Below are positions 1-10,871 of a stretch of DNA of 52,231 nt, one piece after another. The translations under genes were made by a program, and so were the position numbers. The notes under the pieces were generated by a model. The model saw only the letters and a list, made by a program, of their open reading frames with translations, was not told where the DNA came from and did no database searches. How positions within the stretch are numbered: the stretch's first letter is position 1; each line of letters begins with the position of its first letter. The DNA is from Pseudomonadota bacterium (GTDB taxonomy: Bacteria > Pseudomonadota > Gammaproteobacteria > Burkholderiales > Burkholderiaceae_C), in contig JAFEEH010000194.1 in NCBI GenBank assembly GCA_018241185.1, positions 1 through 52,231 of the forward strand, in the 5' to 3' direction.

Positions 1-267
1 CCCGGTCCAGGCCGGTGGTGCCGGTGTGCGGGCGCAGGCGCCATTCGCGGCGCCGTGCAGTGCCGAAAGCACGTCGATTCCAGGCGAGCACATCCGTCGC
101 ACCGCACGACAGTCAGCGCGAGCCTGAGCCGGAGAACGCACACCGGCGCCGCCGGCCGGGTTCAGACCCACAGCGCTCGTACCGACCGGCCGACCCACCG
201 ACCCACCGACCAGCCGAAGAGCCGAAGAGCCGAAGAAGCCCGGACGATCCGACAGCCCAAAAATCCC

Positions 268-338
268 AAAGTGCAATCACCCGCCAGCGCAAGCCAGCTG
301 GGCGCTGCAGCCGAATTCGTCACGTTTGTTACGATCGA
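268..338 (+). repeat. Dispersed palindromic repeat, family A (copy 1)
   Basis: It shares the opening AAAGTGCAATC, the core GGGCGCTGCAGCCGAATTCG and the tail TCACG-N2-TGTTACGATC-like segment with copies at 13149-13217 (same orientation) and 48327-48396 (opposite orientation). In this copy the central stem is degraded (CCAGCGCAAGCCAGCTGGGCG), whereas copy 2 keeps a 9-bp perfect stem. It lies outside genes. Confidence 0.75.
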
Positions 339-412
339 CCCGGCTGGCTGCAGTGAACGCAGGCCAAGCTCAGGGCACCCGCGGAACTGGCTCTGCCAGG
401 CCGCTGGGTGCG

Positions 413-440
413 CCCCCTTCCCGCGTGCGGGATAAGGGGG
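413..440. terminator. Strong hairpin downstream of the TetR gene
   Basis: Outer arms CCCCCTT (413-419) and AAGGGGG (434-440) enclose inner arms CCCGC and GCGGG, giving a nearly continuous stem with a tiny loop. It begins about 25 nt beyond the stop codon of the minus-strand TetR gene. There is no clear U tract, so this may be a REP-like element rather than a classical intrinsic terminator. Confidence 0.45.
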
Positions 441-464
441 AGCGGCGAAGCCGCCTGGGGATGC

Positions 465-1148
465 TTACTGGATCCCGCACCCCGCCAGCACGAACGCGAT
501 CAGCTCCCGTGCCACCGGCTCGCGGTCCACGTGCGCGTCCTCGGGCAGGCCGCCCATCGCGCGCACCTGCAGCGCGTAGTCGGCGTGGTACTGGGTCATG
601 GCCCAGATGTGCTGCAGCAGCAGGCGCGCGTCGAGCGGGCGCACCAGGCCGCGCGCGATCCAGCCGTTGATGATGTCGATCTTCTTCTGCGTCCACAGCC
701 GCGAATTGGGCCAGTAGCGCTCCAGGTTGCGCCCGCCGTCGAGCACCTCGCGCGTGAAGATGCGCGACATCTCCGGCTTGTCGAAGGCATGGTCCAGCTT
801 CTGGCGGATGTAGGCGGCCAGCACGCTGCCGGGATCATTGGCGTTCTCGTCGAATGAGAACACCACCTTCCAGTCGTGCAGCACCTGCATCAGCAACTCG
901 GCGTAGAGCTCTTCCTTGCCGGTGATGTAGTAGTGCAGCTGCGGCTTGGTCAGCCCGGCCCGGTCGGCGATCGCCTGGGTCGATGTCCCTTTCAGGCCAT
1001 GCAGGCTGAACTCGGTGATCGCCGCGGCGCGGATGGCCGCCAGGATGCGCTCGCGCCCCGGACGCGCCCGCGACAGCGGCCCCTCGGGCGCCGGCATCTC
1101 GGGCGCGACGGCAGGAACGGCGAGGGGCAGGGCGGCTTCGGCAGGCAT
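465..1148 (-). CDS. TetR family transcriptional regulator, RutR-like
   Basis: Predicted 227-aa DNA-binding repressor. After a low-complexity Ala/Pro leader (residues 1-28), residues 32-80 form the TetR N-terminal domain, with the helix-turn-helix around TQAIADRAGLTKPQLHYYI (57-75). The rest, including SRIFTREVLDGG and AMTQYHADYALQVRAM, resembles the ligand-binding domain of RutR, the pyrimidine-responsive regulator. I chose the ATG at 1148 because the longer frame upstream is Arg/Cys-rich and unlike a protein. The gene is divergent from the asparaginase gene with a 252-nt gap, so control of that gene is plausible but unproven. A hairpin follows its stop codon. Family is confident; the RutR-like label rests on resemblance only and the ligand is unknown. 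Confidence 0.85.
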   Translation of the reverse strand: MPAEAALPLAVPAVAPEMPAPEGPLSRARPGRERILAAIRAAAITEFSLHGLKGTSTQAIADRAGLTKPQLHYYITGKEELYAELLMQVLHDWKVVFSFDENANDPGSVLAAYIRQKLDHAFDKPEMSRIFTREVLDGGRNLERYWPNSRLWTQKKIDIINGWIARGLVRPLDARLLLQHIWAMTQYHADYALQVRAMGGLPEDAHVDREPVARELIAFVLAGCGIQ

Positions 1149-1367
1149 GGGCGATCGGCGTGGCAGGCGGTCGATGGTACTGCGCAGGCCCCACGTCGTC
1201 CGCCTGGGCGGCGGCTGCGCTGCGCGCGCCCGGCATCGCCGCATGCGGACACGGCATCGCGCGGGCGTGCAGGGCGGCACGCTTCCTGTATCTTTCCGCG
1301 CGGCTGCCGGGACCGCGCCACGCGGTGCACCGCGATGAAGCATGCACTCGCATCGTGCGGCTGGTAG

Positions 1368-2471
<1,104 letters not shown>

Positions 2472-2484
2472 CCCACCCCCGTTT

Positions 2485-2529
2485 GGCCGGCCTCACTTCG
2501 TGTGGCCGGCCGATACCCCCTCTAGGGGG
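2485..2529. terminator. Tandem hairpins between convergent genes
   Basis: Two GGCCGGCC arms (2485-2492 and 2504-2511) pair across an 11-nt loop, followed directly by CCCCCTCTAGGGGG (about 2516-2529). They lie 14 nt after the asparaginase stop, in the 119-nt gap before the convergent PAP2 gene, so a bidirectional terminator is likely. The CCCCCTCTAGGGGG part looks like a dispersed intergenic element rather than a U-tract terminator. Confidence 0.5.
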
Positions 2530-2590
2530 CAACCCCGACGGCCCGGCAAAGCCGGTTCCGTGGGTTTCCCCTGAACGAACAGCCCTCACC

Positions 2591-3433
2591 TCAAGCGCTG
2601 GTGGCCTGCGACGCCCTGTGCGCCCTCATCCGCCTGCGGTGCCGCGCGGCTTCGAGGCTGGCGATGCACACGGCGAGCCAGGCGGTGCCGGAGCACAGGC
2701 CGGCGAGGATGTCGGTGAGGTAGTGCACCTGCAGGAAGACGCGGCTGGCGGCGATGGACAGGGCCATGGCCACGGCGAGCACCAGCACCGGGACCTGCCA
2801 GCGCGCAGGCGCCAGGCGCAGCGCCAAGTAGGCCAGCATGCCCCACATCACCACCGCGCTGGAGGTGTGGCCGCTCGGAAAGCTGAAGCCTGGGGCCTGT
2901 GCCAGTGCGGTGTCGTGCACCGGCCGCACGCGCTCGAACACGTTCTTGAGCGACAGGTTCAGCGCCGCATTGCCGCCGTTGGCCAGCACCCAGCCCACGG
3001 CAAAGCTGCGGTGCCCGTGGCGCCACAGCAGCAAGGCCGCGGCGGTGCAGTAGACGACCATCGGCCACGGGTCGCCCAGGTGGGTGAACCACGCGAAGCC
3101 CTGGCGCACGGCCATCGGCGTGTGCAAGCCGATGGCGCGGCTCAGCGCATCATCCATCTCGCCCATGGGCCGGCCATCGCCCAGGCCGGCGGCCAACCGT
3201 GCGAACAGCATCGACAGCACGACGATGGCGCCGAAGCCCAGCACCAGGCCGATGACGAGGTCGCGCGGCCGGGGCTCGGCGCGCCCTGCACGCTCGCGCA
3301 GCGGCCCTTCGAGGCGGCGGCCGGTGAGCGCGAGCACCGCGACGAGCACGGCCAGTGCGATCGGAAAGCCCGGCCAGGCCAGGGTGCCGATGCGTTCGCC
3401 CAGCGCCGCCCAGTCGGCGTGCTCAGGCGGCAT
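2591..3433 (-). CDS. PAP2 family membrane phosphatase
   Basis: Membrane phosphatase of the type-2 phosphatidic acid phosphatase superfamily, expected to dephosphorylate a lipid phosphate or undecaprenyl pyrophosphate. All three motifs are intact: KX6RP at 163-171 (KNVFERVRP), PSGH at 186-189, and SRX5HX3D at 230-241. About six hydrophobic segments span the 280 residues. The ATG at 3433 gives an 11-nt overlap with the upstream metallophosphoesterase gene; the Pro/Arg-rich extension upstream was rejected. It is the last gene of a three-gene operon after a lipid kinase and a metallophosphoesterase, so phospholipid or isoprenoid-phosphate turnover is the likely common theme. The substrate cannot be read from sequence. 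Confidence 0.88.
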   Translation of the reverse strand: MPPEHADWAALGERIGTLAWPGFPIALAVLVAVLALTGRRLEGPLRERAGRAEPRPRDLVIGLVLGFGAIVVLSMLFARLAAGLGDGRPMGEMDDALSRAIGLHTPMAVRQGFAWFTHLGDPWPMVVYCTAAALLLWRHGHRSFAVGWVLANGGNAALNLSLKNVFERVRPVHDTALAQAPGFSFPSGHTSSAVVMWGMLAYLALRLAPARWQVPVLVLAVAMALSIAASRVFLQVHYLTDILAGLCSGTAWLAVCIASLEAARHRRRMRAHRASQATSA

Positions 3434-4265
3434 GATGCGATGGGGCGGCGGACACGGCGGATGGCATGGGCGACAACTCCAGGGTGCGGACCTGCGCCGG
3501 CTCGAAGCGGCCCGTGTGCGCATCGTGGTCCCAGCGCTCCAGCGTACAGGAGCGTGCGCCGCCGGCGCCGAAGACCGGCCCCCGGATGAGGTTGACCGAG
3601 TTGGGCGCGCCGGCGCGCACGCGCGACGACACGGCGGTGCCGGCCTGCACGGCCCAGGCTGGGCGCGCCATCCCCAATCGCAGTGCGTAGGGCAGGTGGA
3701 TGTGGCCGCCGAGGATCAGGTCAGCGCCGGCCTCGGACGCCTGCCGCGCGAACGCCGCGTGGCCGCGCAGCAGGTTCTTCTCGTCCTCGCGGCGCGTCAC
3801 GGCCACCGGCTGGTGCACGGCCACGATGCGCAGTTGCGCGGGCGAGGCCCGGGCCAGGCGCCGCGTGAGGTCGGCGATCTGCCGCTGCGAGACCTCGCCG
3901 TTCTCATGTCGCCACCAACGCGTGGTGTTCAGTCCCAGCACCAAGCAGTCGGGCCGCTCGATGACTGGCGCCAGATCGGCGTCGAAGGCCGTGGCATAAC
4001 GGCCGTAGGGTGAGAAGAGCCGCGCCCACAGCGCGAAGAGCGGGATGTCGTGGTTGCCGGGGATCGTGAGGCACTGCGGCACGCCCAGCCCGTCGACGAA
4101 GGCGCGTGCGGCCGCGAACTGCGCCGCCGTCGCGCGCTGCGTGATGTCGCCGGTCAGCAGCAGCAGGTCGGGCGCCTGGGCGCGCACCCAGTCCGCGAGC
4201 GCACGCACGACGGGGGGCTGCTCGGTGCCGAAATGCGGGTCGGAGATCTGCACCAGCACCGTCAT
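3423..4265 (-). CDS. Metallophosphoesterase, Icc/CpdA-like
   Basis: Predicted cytoplasmic binuclear-metal phosphodiesterase or phosphatase of 280 aa. The calcineurin-like metal motifs appear in order: SDPHFG near residue 8, LLTGDIT, IPGNHD, AVHQPV and GGHIHLP. This pattern is like the class III cyclic-nucleotide phosphodiesterase (Icc/CpdA) group, but the substrate is uncertain. Its ATG overlaps the stop codon of the upstream lipid kinase by 4 nt (ATGA), and its end overlaps the PAP2 gene by 11 nt, which indicates translational coupling. No signal peptide is visible. Confidence 0.88.
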   Translation of the reverse strand: MTVLVQISDPHFGTEQPPVVRALADWVRAQAPDLLLLTGDITQRATAAQFAAARAFVDGLGVPQCLTIPGNHDIPLFALWARLFSPYGRYATAFDADLAPVIERPDCLVLGLNTTRWWRHENGEVSQRQIADLTRRLARASPAQLRIVAVHQPVAVTRREDEKNLLRGHAAFARQASEAGADLILGGHIHLPYALRLGMARPAWAVQAGTAVSSRVRAGAPNSVNLIRGPVFGAGGARSCTLERWDHDAHTGRFEPAQVRTLELSPMPSAVSAAPSHHAA

Positions 4266-5221
4266 GCGGCGCGCTCCCGCTGCACGGTGTCGGGCTTGAC
4301 CAGCCACAGCGGCCGTGGCGACACCTCGAAGCGCAGCGGCATCTGCATCCACTGCACCTCGCCGTCGGTGGCCACGCGCACGCGGCGCCGCGCCGGGCCA
4401 CGGGCCGGGGCGACCTCGAGCCGGCGGAAGGAGAAGCTGTCGACCTCTTCGGCCTCGCCCAGGCGGCCCATCGCGGCCTGTGCCAGCAGGCCCAGCATCG
4501 CGAGCCGACCCAGCGGCCGCAATGCGATCGCGCCCAGCTCGCCGCCTTCCACCGACTCGGCTTCGGGCACACCCACCTGCTCGAATTGCAGCGGGTTGTT
4601 GCCGACGAAGAGGGTGGGCGTACGCAGGCGCCTGGGCTGGCCGTCGTCGACGACCTGCAGGTCCCACAGCCGGAAGCCTTTGAGCATCGTGAGCAGCGCC
4701 GCCCCCATGGCCACGCTGCGGCTGCGGCCGTAGCGGGCCTTGAAGGTCTCGCGCTCCTCCAGCAGGCGCGCATACAGGCCCAGGCTGGCATTGACCAGGA
4801 AGATGCGGCCGTTGACCTGCCCCACCTGCACCGCGCGCGGCTGGCCGGACAGCAGCAGGGCCAGCGCTTCGTCCACCGGCGCCGGCAAACCGTGGGCGCG
4901 GCTGAAATAGTTGAAGGTGCCTTGCGGCAGCACGCCGAAGGCGCAGCCGCGCGCCACGGCCTGCTGGGCCACGGCATTGATGGTGCCGTCGCCGCCCGCC
5001 GCCACCGCGACGCCGCCGGCCTCCAGTGCGCCCTGCACCGCGCGCTCGACGGTGGCGGGCAGCGGATGCGCGCCGTCCAGCGTCAGCAGAGTCAGGGCCC
5101 GTCCGGCGTCGTGGCAGCCGGCCTCGATCGCGGCGCGCGTGCGCTGGGCATCGCCGCGACCGGAGCCCGGGTTGAAGACGACGAAGAGCGGCGCGTCGGG
5201 CGCCAGGCGAGGAGGGGTCAT
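4262..5221 (-). CDS. Diacylglycerol/lipid kinase family protein
   Basis: The 319-aa product belongs to the DGK catalytic-domain/YegS-type family that phosphorylates lipid substrates with ATP. Visible features are the NPGSGRGD nucleotide-loop motif at 17-24, the signature [11 protein letters not shown] from residue 76, and [11 protein letters not shown], a variant of the more usual LPLGTGNDFAR loop. The C-terminal half has the beta-sandwich typical of the family. The ATG at 5221 was chosen because upstream codons match no family sequence. It heads the operon with the metallophosphoesterase (4-nt overlap) and PAP2 phosphatase, so kinase and phosphatases for related lipids are co-expressed. It is divergent from glyQ. 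Confidence 0.88.
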   Translation of the reverse strand: MTPPRLAPDAPLFVVFNPGSGRGDAQRTRAAIEAGCHDAGRALTLLTLDGAHPLPATVERAVQGALEAGGVAVAAGGDGTINAVAQQAVARGCAFGVLPQGTFNYFSRAHGLPAPVDEALALLLSGQPRAVQVGQVNGRIFLVNASLGLYARLLEERETFKARYGRSRSVAMGAALLTMLKGFRLWDLQVVDDGQPRRLRTPTLFVGNNPLQFEQVGVPEAESVEGGELGAIALRPLGRLAMLGLLAQAAMGRLGEAEEVDSFSFRRLEVAPARGPARRRVRVATDGEVQWMQMPLRFEVSPRPLWLVKPDTVQRERAA

Positions 5222-5452
5222 GGGCAAGCGAAGGGGCGGCGTCGCCGCGACGCGCCATTGTGGGCAGCACGTCGCGCGCTGCGGCTGGGACAACGGCGAC
5301 TGCCTCTGTCGGCGCGCGGCGCCCCGTCGGCCGGCCGGGCGCGAGGCCTGCGCCCGGGCCGCGCTCCTAAAATGACCGGTTCGCCGCTTTCCCACCCGTT
5401 CGCACCGCCCGCGCGGCGGGTGCCCGATGCGCGGCCCCGATCCGGCCCATCC

Positions 5453-6367
<915 letters not shown>

Positions 6368-6370
6368 GCG

Positions 6371-8503
6371 ATGACCATGGATTCCAAGAACCTTCTCGTC
6401 GAACTCTTCGTCGAAGAGCTCCCGCCCAAGGCGCTGAAGAAGCTCGGCCAGGCCTTCGGCGACGTGCTGCTGGCGCAGTTGCGCGCGCAGGGGCTGGCCG
6501 ATGCCGGCTCGCTGCTCACGCCGTACGCCTCGCCGCGCCGGCTGGCCGCGCACGTCACGCAGGTGGCGGCGCGCGCGGCCGACAAGGCCGTGTCGCAGAA
6601 GCTCATGCCGGTGTCGGTGGGGCTCGACGCCGCGGGCAACGCCACACCGGCGCTGCTCAAGAAGCTGGCCGCGCTGGGCGCCGATGCGTCGGTCGTGGCG
6701 TCGCTCAAGCGCACCATGGACGGCAAGGCGGAGGCGCTCTTCTACGAAAGCGTGGCGCCCGGCGCGACGCTCGCCGAAGGGCTGCAGAAGGCGCTGGCCG
6801 AAGCCATCGCAAAGTTGCCGATCCCCAAGGTGATGAGCTACCAGCTCGAAACGAACTGCGAGCTGCCGGGCTGGACCAGCGTGAGCTTCGTGCGCCCGGC
6901 GCACGGCCTGGTCGCGCTGCATGGCGACGCCGTCGTGTCCGTCACCGCGCTGGGCCTTTCGGCCGGCCGCGAGACGCACGGCCACCGCTTCGAGGCGGCG
7001 GTCGACCCGGTGGTGCTGCGCAATGCCGACAGCTATGCGCTGCAGCTGCAGGACGAGGGCGCCGTCATCGCCGGCTTCGAGGCGCGCCGTGCCGAGATCG
7101 CGCGCCAGCTGGCCGAGGCGGCTGTGGCGGTGGGCGGCGGTGCCGAGCCGATCCAGGACGAGGCGCTGCTCGACGAAGTCACGGCGCTGGTCGAGCGTCC
7201 CAACGTGCTGGTGTGCCAGTTCGAGCCCGAGTTCCTCGAGGTGCCGCAGGAATGCCTCATTCTCACGATGAAGGCCAACCAGAAGTACTTCCCGCTGCTC
7301 GACGCCAAGGGCCGGCTCACCCACCGTTTCCTGGTGGTGAGCAACATCCGGCCCGACGACGCCAGCGCCGTCATCGGCGGCAACGAGCGCGTGGTGCGTC
7401 CGCGCCTGGCGGATGCCAAGTTCTTCTTCGACCAGGACCGCAAGAAGACGCTGGCCTCGCGCGTCGAAGCACTGGGCAAGGTCGTCTACCACAACAAGCT
7501 GGGCACGCAGGGCGAGCGCGTCGAGCGCGTGCGAGCCATCGCCAAGGCCATTGCGGCCGAACTCGGTGACGCCACCTTGGTCACGCAGGCCGACCAGGCC
7601 GCGCAACTGGCCAAGACCGACCTCGTGACCGACATGGTGGGCGAGTTCCCTGAGCTGCAGGGCACCATGGGCCGCTACTACGCGCTCAACGATGGCCTGC
7701 CCGCCGCGGTGGCCGATGCCATCGAGGACCACTACAAGCCCCGCTTCGCCGGCGACGAACTGCCTCGCGGCCACGTCGGCCTGGCCGTCGCGCTGGCCGA
7801 CAAACTCGAGACGCTGGTCGGCATGTTCGGCATCGGCAACCTGCCCACCGGCGACCGCGACCCCTTCGCGCTGCGGCGCCATGCGCTGGGTGTGGTGCGC
7901 ATGCTGATCGAGCGCGACCTGCCGCTGGCGCTGTCACGGCTCGTCGGCATCGCCGCTGATGCGATGGGGCCGCTGCTGACCCAGGCCGACGCGCAGGTTC
8001 AATTGCTGGACTTCATCTACGACCGCCTCGCCGGCAGCCTGCGCGAGCAGGGCGCCAGCGCACAGGAAGTGGACGCCGTGCTGGGCAACCGTCCCGAGCG
8101 CCTGGCCGAGGTGCCGAAGCGCCTCGCGGCCGTGCGCGCCTTCGCGCAGCTGCCCGAGGCGCCCGCGCTGGCCGCGGCCAACAAGCGCATCGGCAACATC
8201 CTGAAGAAATCGCCTGAAGCGCATGCGCACGTCAATCCGGCGCTATTGCCGGAGCCCGCGGAGAAAGGGCTCTATCAGGTTATGCAGCATTTGCTGCCTA
8301 TCGCAGATGGTCAGTTCGATCAGGGCAACTACACGGGTTCATTGCAGACGTTGGCGCAACTGCGTATTCCTGTCGACGCCTTCTTCGACGGCGTGATGGT
8401 CAACGCCGAAGAGGCCGACCTGCGCCTGAACCGCCTGGGCCTGCTCGCGTCGCTGCACCGCGCGATGAACCGCGTGGCACTGCTGGAGCGGCTGGCGGCT
8501 TGA
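6371..8503 (+). CDS. glyS: Glycyl-tRNA synthetase beta subunit
   Basis: The 710-aa beta subunit is needed for tRNA binding by the tetrameric glycyl-tRNA synthetase. The start MTMDSKNLLVELFVEELPPKAL has the conserved LVELFVEELPPKAL segment, and NQKYFPLLD, ADAKFFFDQDRK and KTDLVTDMVGEFPELQG are further family landmarks. The C-terminal part corresponds to the DALR anticodon-binding region. It begins 3 nt after the glyQ stop. Long open frames exist antisense to it, but they are compositional shadows. Confidence 0.97.
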   Translation: MTMDSKNLLVELFVEELPPKALKKLGQAFGDVLLAQLRAQGLADAGSLLTPYASPRRLAAHVTQVAARAADKAVSQKLMPVSVGLDAAGNATPALLKKLAALGADASVVASLKRTMDGKAEALFYESVAPGATLAEGLQKALAEAIAKLPIPKVMSYQLETNCELPGWTSVSFVRPAHGLVALHGDAVVSVTALGLSAGRETHGHRFEAAVDPVVLRNADSYALQLQDEGAVIAGFEARRAEIARQLAEAAVAVGGGAEPIQDEALLDEVTALVERPNVLVCQFEPEFLEVPQECLILTMKANQKYFPLLDAKGRLTHRFLVVSNIRPDDASAVIGGNERVVRPRLADAKFFFDQDRKKTLASRVEALGKVVYHNKLGTQGERVERVRAIAKAIAAELGDATLVTQADQAAQLAKTDLVTDMVGEFPELQGTMGRYYALNDGLPAAVADAIEDHYKPRFAGDELPRGHVGLAVALADKLETLVGMFGIGNLPTGDRDPFALRRHALGVVRMLIERDLPLALSRLVGIAADAMGPLLTQADAQVQLLDFIYDRLAGSLREQGASAQEVDAVLGNRPERLAEVPKRLAAVRAFAQLPEAPALAAANKRIGNILKKSPEAHAHVNPALLPEPAEKGLYQVMQHLLPIADGQFDQGNYTGSLQTLAQLRIPVDAFFDGVMVNAEEADLRLNRLGLLASLHRAMNRVALLERLAA

Positions 8504-8552
8504 GGGCGGCGCGTCCATACTCGCCGTGATGCGCAGCAGCCCGGGCCCGGCC

Positions 8553-9131
8553 ATGAAACTCGTCATCCTCGACCGCAACGGCAGCATCAACGTGCACCGC
8601 GAGGACTTCGTCAAGAGCGAGACGGAGTGGACGCCGCTGCCCGGCGCGCTGGAGGCGATCGCGCGGCTCAACCAGGCGGGCTGGCATGTGGTGATCGCGT
8701 CGAACCAGTCCGGGCTGGGCCGCGGACTGTTCGATGTCGCCTCGCTCAACGCCATGCACGCCAAGATGCACAAGATGCTGGCCGCCGTGGGCGGGCGCAT
8801 CGATGCGATCTTCTACTGCCCGCACAGCCCCGACGAGGACTGCGACTGCCGCAAACCCAAGCCGGGGCTGTTCCACCAGATCGGCGAACGCTACGGCATC
8901 GACCTGGCCGGCGTGCCGACGGCCGGCGATTCGCTGCGCGACCTGGTGGCCGGCGCGGCCGCGGGCTGCGAGCCGCACCTGCTGCTTACCGGCATGGGCG
9001 AAGCCTGCCGCGGCGTGCACCCGCTGCCGCCCGAATACCCGGCGGGCACCGTCGTCCACGAGGACCTCGCCGCCTTCGTGAAGCACCTGCTTGCGCGCGA
9101 GGCGCGCGAGTCCCTCGAGATCTCCGTCTGA
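8553..9131 (+). CDS. gmhB: GmhB-like HAD phosphatase (heptose bisphosphate phosphatase)
   Basis: Expected to remove the C7 phosphate of D-glycero-D-manno-heptose 1,7-bisphosphate in the ADP-heptose route to LPS core. The 192-aa product has the GmhB arrangement: motif I at residues 5-12, SNQSGLGRG as motif II, the zinc loop CPHSPDEDCDC followed by RKPKPG, and AGDSLRD as motif IV. Motif I reads LDRNGSIN where the family has LDRDGTIN, so the usual second Asp (general acid/base) is Asn. I chose ATG 8553, the family start; GTG 8526 and ATG 8529 lie just upstream. The stop codon overlaps the plsC start (TGATG). Confidence 0.85.
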   Translation: MKLVILDRNGSINVHREDFVKSETEWTPLPGALEAIARLNQAGWHVVIASNQSGLGRGLFDVASLNAMHAKMHKMLAAVGGRIDAIFYCPHSPDEDCDCRKPKPGLFHQIGERYGIDLAGVPTAGDSLRDLVAGAAAGCEPHLLLTGMGEACRGVHPLPPEYPAGTVVHEDLAAFVKHLLAREARESLEISV

Positions 9132-9865
9132 TGGCCTTCCTGCGCTCCGTTCTGCATCTGCTGTGGATGCTGGTCACCGTCGTGCCCTGGGCGATCGTGC
9201 TGCTGCTGGCGTCTGTCTTCACCCGCGGCGAGCCGCTGTACTGGTTCGCGGCCGGCTGGCTGCGCGTGGCGATGTGGGGCGCGCGCTGGATCCTCGGCAT
9301 CCGCCACCGCGTGCGGGGCATGGAGCACCTGCCGCAGGACAAGCGTGCGGGTGCGGTGCTGCTGGCCAAGCACCAGTCCACCTACGAGACCTTCCTCATG
9401 CCCACGTTGATGCCGCACCCGCTGGCCTACGTGTTCAAGAAGGAGCTGCTGCACGTGCCCTTCTTCGGCTGGGCGATGGGTCGGCTGGACATGATCCACA
9501 TCGACCGTGCCCAGCGCGCGCAGGCCTTCAACAAGGTGGTGCAGCAGGGCAAGCGCCTGCTCGAGCAGGGCGTGTGGATCATCATGTTCCCCGAGGGCAC
9601 GCGCATCCCGCGCGGGCAGCAGGGCCAGTACAAGACCGGCGGCTCGCGCCTGGCCATCGACACCGGCGCGCCGGTGATCCCGATCGCCGTCACCTCGGCC
9701 AAGTGCTGGCCGCGCAAGGCCTTCGTGAAGTACCCGGGCGTGGTGGACGTGTCCATCGGCCCCGCCATCCCGAGCGCGGGCCGCAAGGCCGACGAGCTGA
9801 TGGTCGAGGTCGAGGCGTGGATCGAGGCCGAGATGCGGCGCCTCGACCCCGAGGCCTACCGTTGA
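9131..9865 (+). CDS. plsC: 1-acyl-sn-glycerol-3-phosphate acyltransferase
   Basis: Inner-membrane acyltransferase that converts lysophosphatidic acid to phosphatidic acid in phospholipid synthesis. The 244-aa protein has two N-terminal hydrophobic segments (about 5-30 and 36-55). The acyltransferase motif HX4E appears as HQSTYE at 81-86; Asp is more common at the last position, but Glu is found in this subgroup. FPEGTR at 153-158 is the glycerol-phosphate binding motif. Its ATG overlaps the gmhB stop by one base, so the two genes are translationally coupled and together serve envelope lipid and LPS synthesis. Confidence 0.93.
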   Translation: MAFLRSVLHLLWMLVTVVPWAIVLLLASVFTRGEPLYWFAAGWLRVAMWGARWILGIRHRVRGMEHLPQDKRAGAVLLAKHQSTYETFLMPTLMPHPLAYVFKKELLHVPFFGWAMGRLDMIHIDRAQRAQAFNKVVQQGKRLLEQGVWIIMFPEGTRIPRGQQGQYKTGGSRLAIDTGAPVIPIAVTSAKCWPRKAFVKYPGVVDVSIGPAIPSAGRKADELMVEVEAWIEAEMRRLDPEAYR

Positions 9866-9878
9866 GCCGGGAGTTCGC

Positions 9879-10856
9879 GTGCGCACGCTGGTTCAATTGA
9901 CGCTCGACCTTTTCGACGGCCTGCGCGAAACCGCGCCGTCGGCACCGCCGCCGCCCAAGCGTTCAAAGAAAAAGAAGGCCGTAGCGCCCGTCCCGCCTGC
10001 GCAGAGCGCTCCTGAAAAGATAGCAAACGACCTGCCGCCACTGCTGCCTGCGACCCCTGCGCTGCCGCCGATGGCGCTGCCCGACGCGTTGACGCCGGCG
10101 CACTTCGCGCACCCGCGCGCCAACCGCGAAGTGCGCCTGGGCCACGCGCAGGTGGCCTACGAATTCGCGCGCGGCCAGCGCCGCACCATCGGCTTCCTGG
10201 TCGGTGTCGACGGCCTCACGGTGCGCGCCCCGCGCTGGGTGGCGCTGCGCGACGTCGACGCGGCGCTGCAGGAGAAGTCGGCCTGGATCCTGCGCAAGCT
10301 GGTCGAGGTGCAGCAGCGCGACGCGCAGCAGCAGGCGGGCCGCATCGAGTGGCGCGACGGTGCGATGCTGCCCTTCCTGGGCCAGCCGGTCCAGTTGCGC
10401 ATCGACCCGGGCCACCGCTTCGAGGGCGTGGGCGCGGTGCTCGACGCCGCCGAGGACGACGGCCCGGGAGTGCTGCGCCTGGCGCTGGCGCACAACGCCG
10501 ATGCCTCGCAGGTGCGCGACGCGGCCCAGGCGTGGCTCATGCGCCAGGCGCGGCGCATCTTCATCGAGCGGCTCGAACATTTCGCACCGCAGGTGGGCGT
10601 GCGCTGGACCAAGCTGTCGCTGTCCAACGCCGCCACGCGGTGGGGCAGCGCCAGCGCCGACGGCTCCATTCGCCTCAATTGGCGGCTGGTGCACTTCCGG
10701 CTCGACATCATCGACTACGTGGTGGTGCACGAACTGGCCCACCTGCGCGTGATGGACCACAGCCCGCGCTTCTGGGACCAGGTCGAGCGCGTGCTGCCCG
10801 ACTACGCCCAGCGCCGCAAGGTGCTCAAGGACGAGCCCGCGCCGCGCTGGAGCTGA
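9879..10856 (+). CDS. YgjP-like zinc metallopeptidase (DUF45, WLM/SprT-type)
   Basis: The 325-aa protein has a C-terminal YgjP-like metallopeptidase domain with the zinc motif HELAHLRVMDH (284-294, HEXXH plus a third His) followed by FW. The WGSAS segment upstream (family form RWGS) is also present. Residues 15-60 form a Pro/Lys-rich, probably unstructured linker; within it, bases near 10005-10035 resemble one end of the family B repeat (GAAAAGATAGC), possibly a remnant. The start is GTG at 9879, 13 nt after plsC, so it closes the same operon. It faces the lldD gene with only 15 nt between stops. The physiological substrate is unknown. Confidence 0.85.
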   Translation: MRTLVQLTLDLFDGLRETAPSAPPPPKRSKKKKAVAPVPPAQSAPEKIANDLPPLLPATPALPPMALPDALTPAHFAHPRANREVRLGHAQVAYEFARGQRRTIGFLVGVDGLTVRAPRWVALRDVDAALQEKSAWILRKLVEVQQRDAQQQAGRIEWRDGAMLPFLGQPVQLRIDPGHRFEGVGAVLDAAEDDGPGVLRLALAHNADASQVRDAAQAWLMRQARRIFIERLEHFAPQVGVRWTKLSLSNAATRWGSASADGSIRLNWRLVHFRLDIIDYVVVHELAHLRVMDHSPRFWDQVERVLPDYAQRRKVLKDEPAPRWS

Positions 10857-10871
10857 AGCGGCCGCCCGCGT

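Larger units (their letters stand above)
1..464. other. Left-edge region without a supported gene
   Basis: I see no convincing protein gene here. The open frames are rich in Arg, Pro and Ser, typical of GC-rich non-coding frames. Around 180-237 there is a short degenerate tandem stretch of GACCCACC-like and GCCGAAGA-like units. A copy of a dispersed palindromic repeat lies at 268-338 and a strong hairpin at 413-440; both are listed separately. The first ~90 bases could hold the start of a minus-strand gene running off the edge, but too little is visible to support one. Confidence 0.5.

Noticed and set aside
180-237. Possible tandem repeat or CRISPR-like array
   Set aside because: Units of 6-9 bp with no spacers of constant length; a short degenerate microsatellite-like run only.
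15-435. Short plus-strand open frames at the left edge
   Set aside because: Arg/Ser/Pro-rich, with a tandem-repeat segment and a family A repeat inside; no ribosome binding site or recognisable family.
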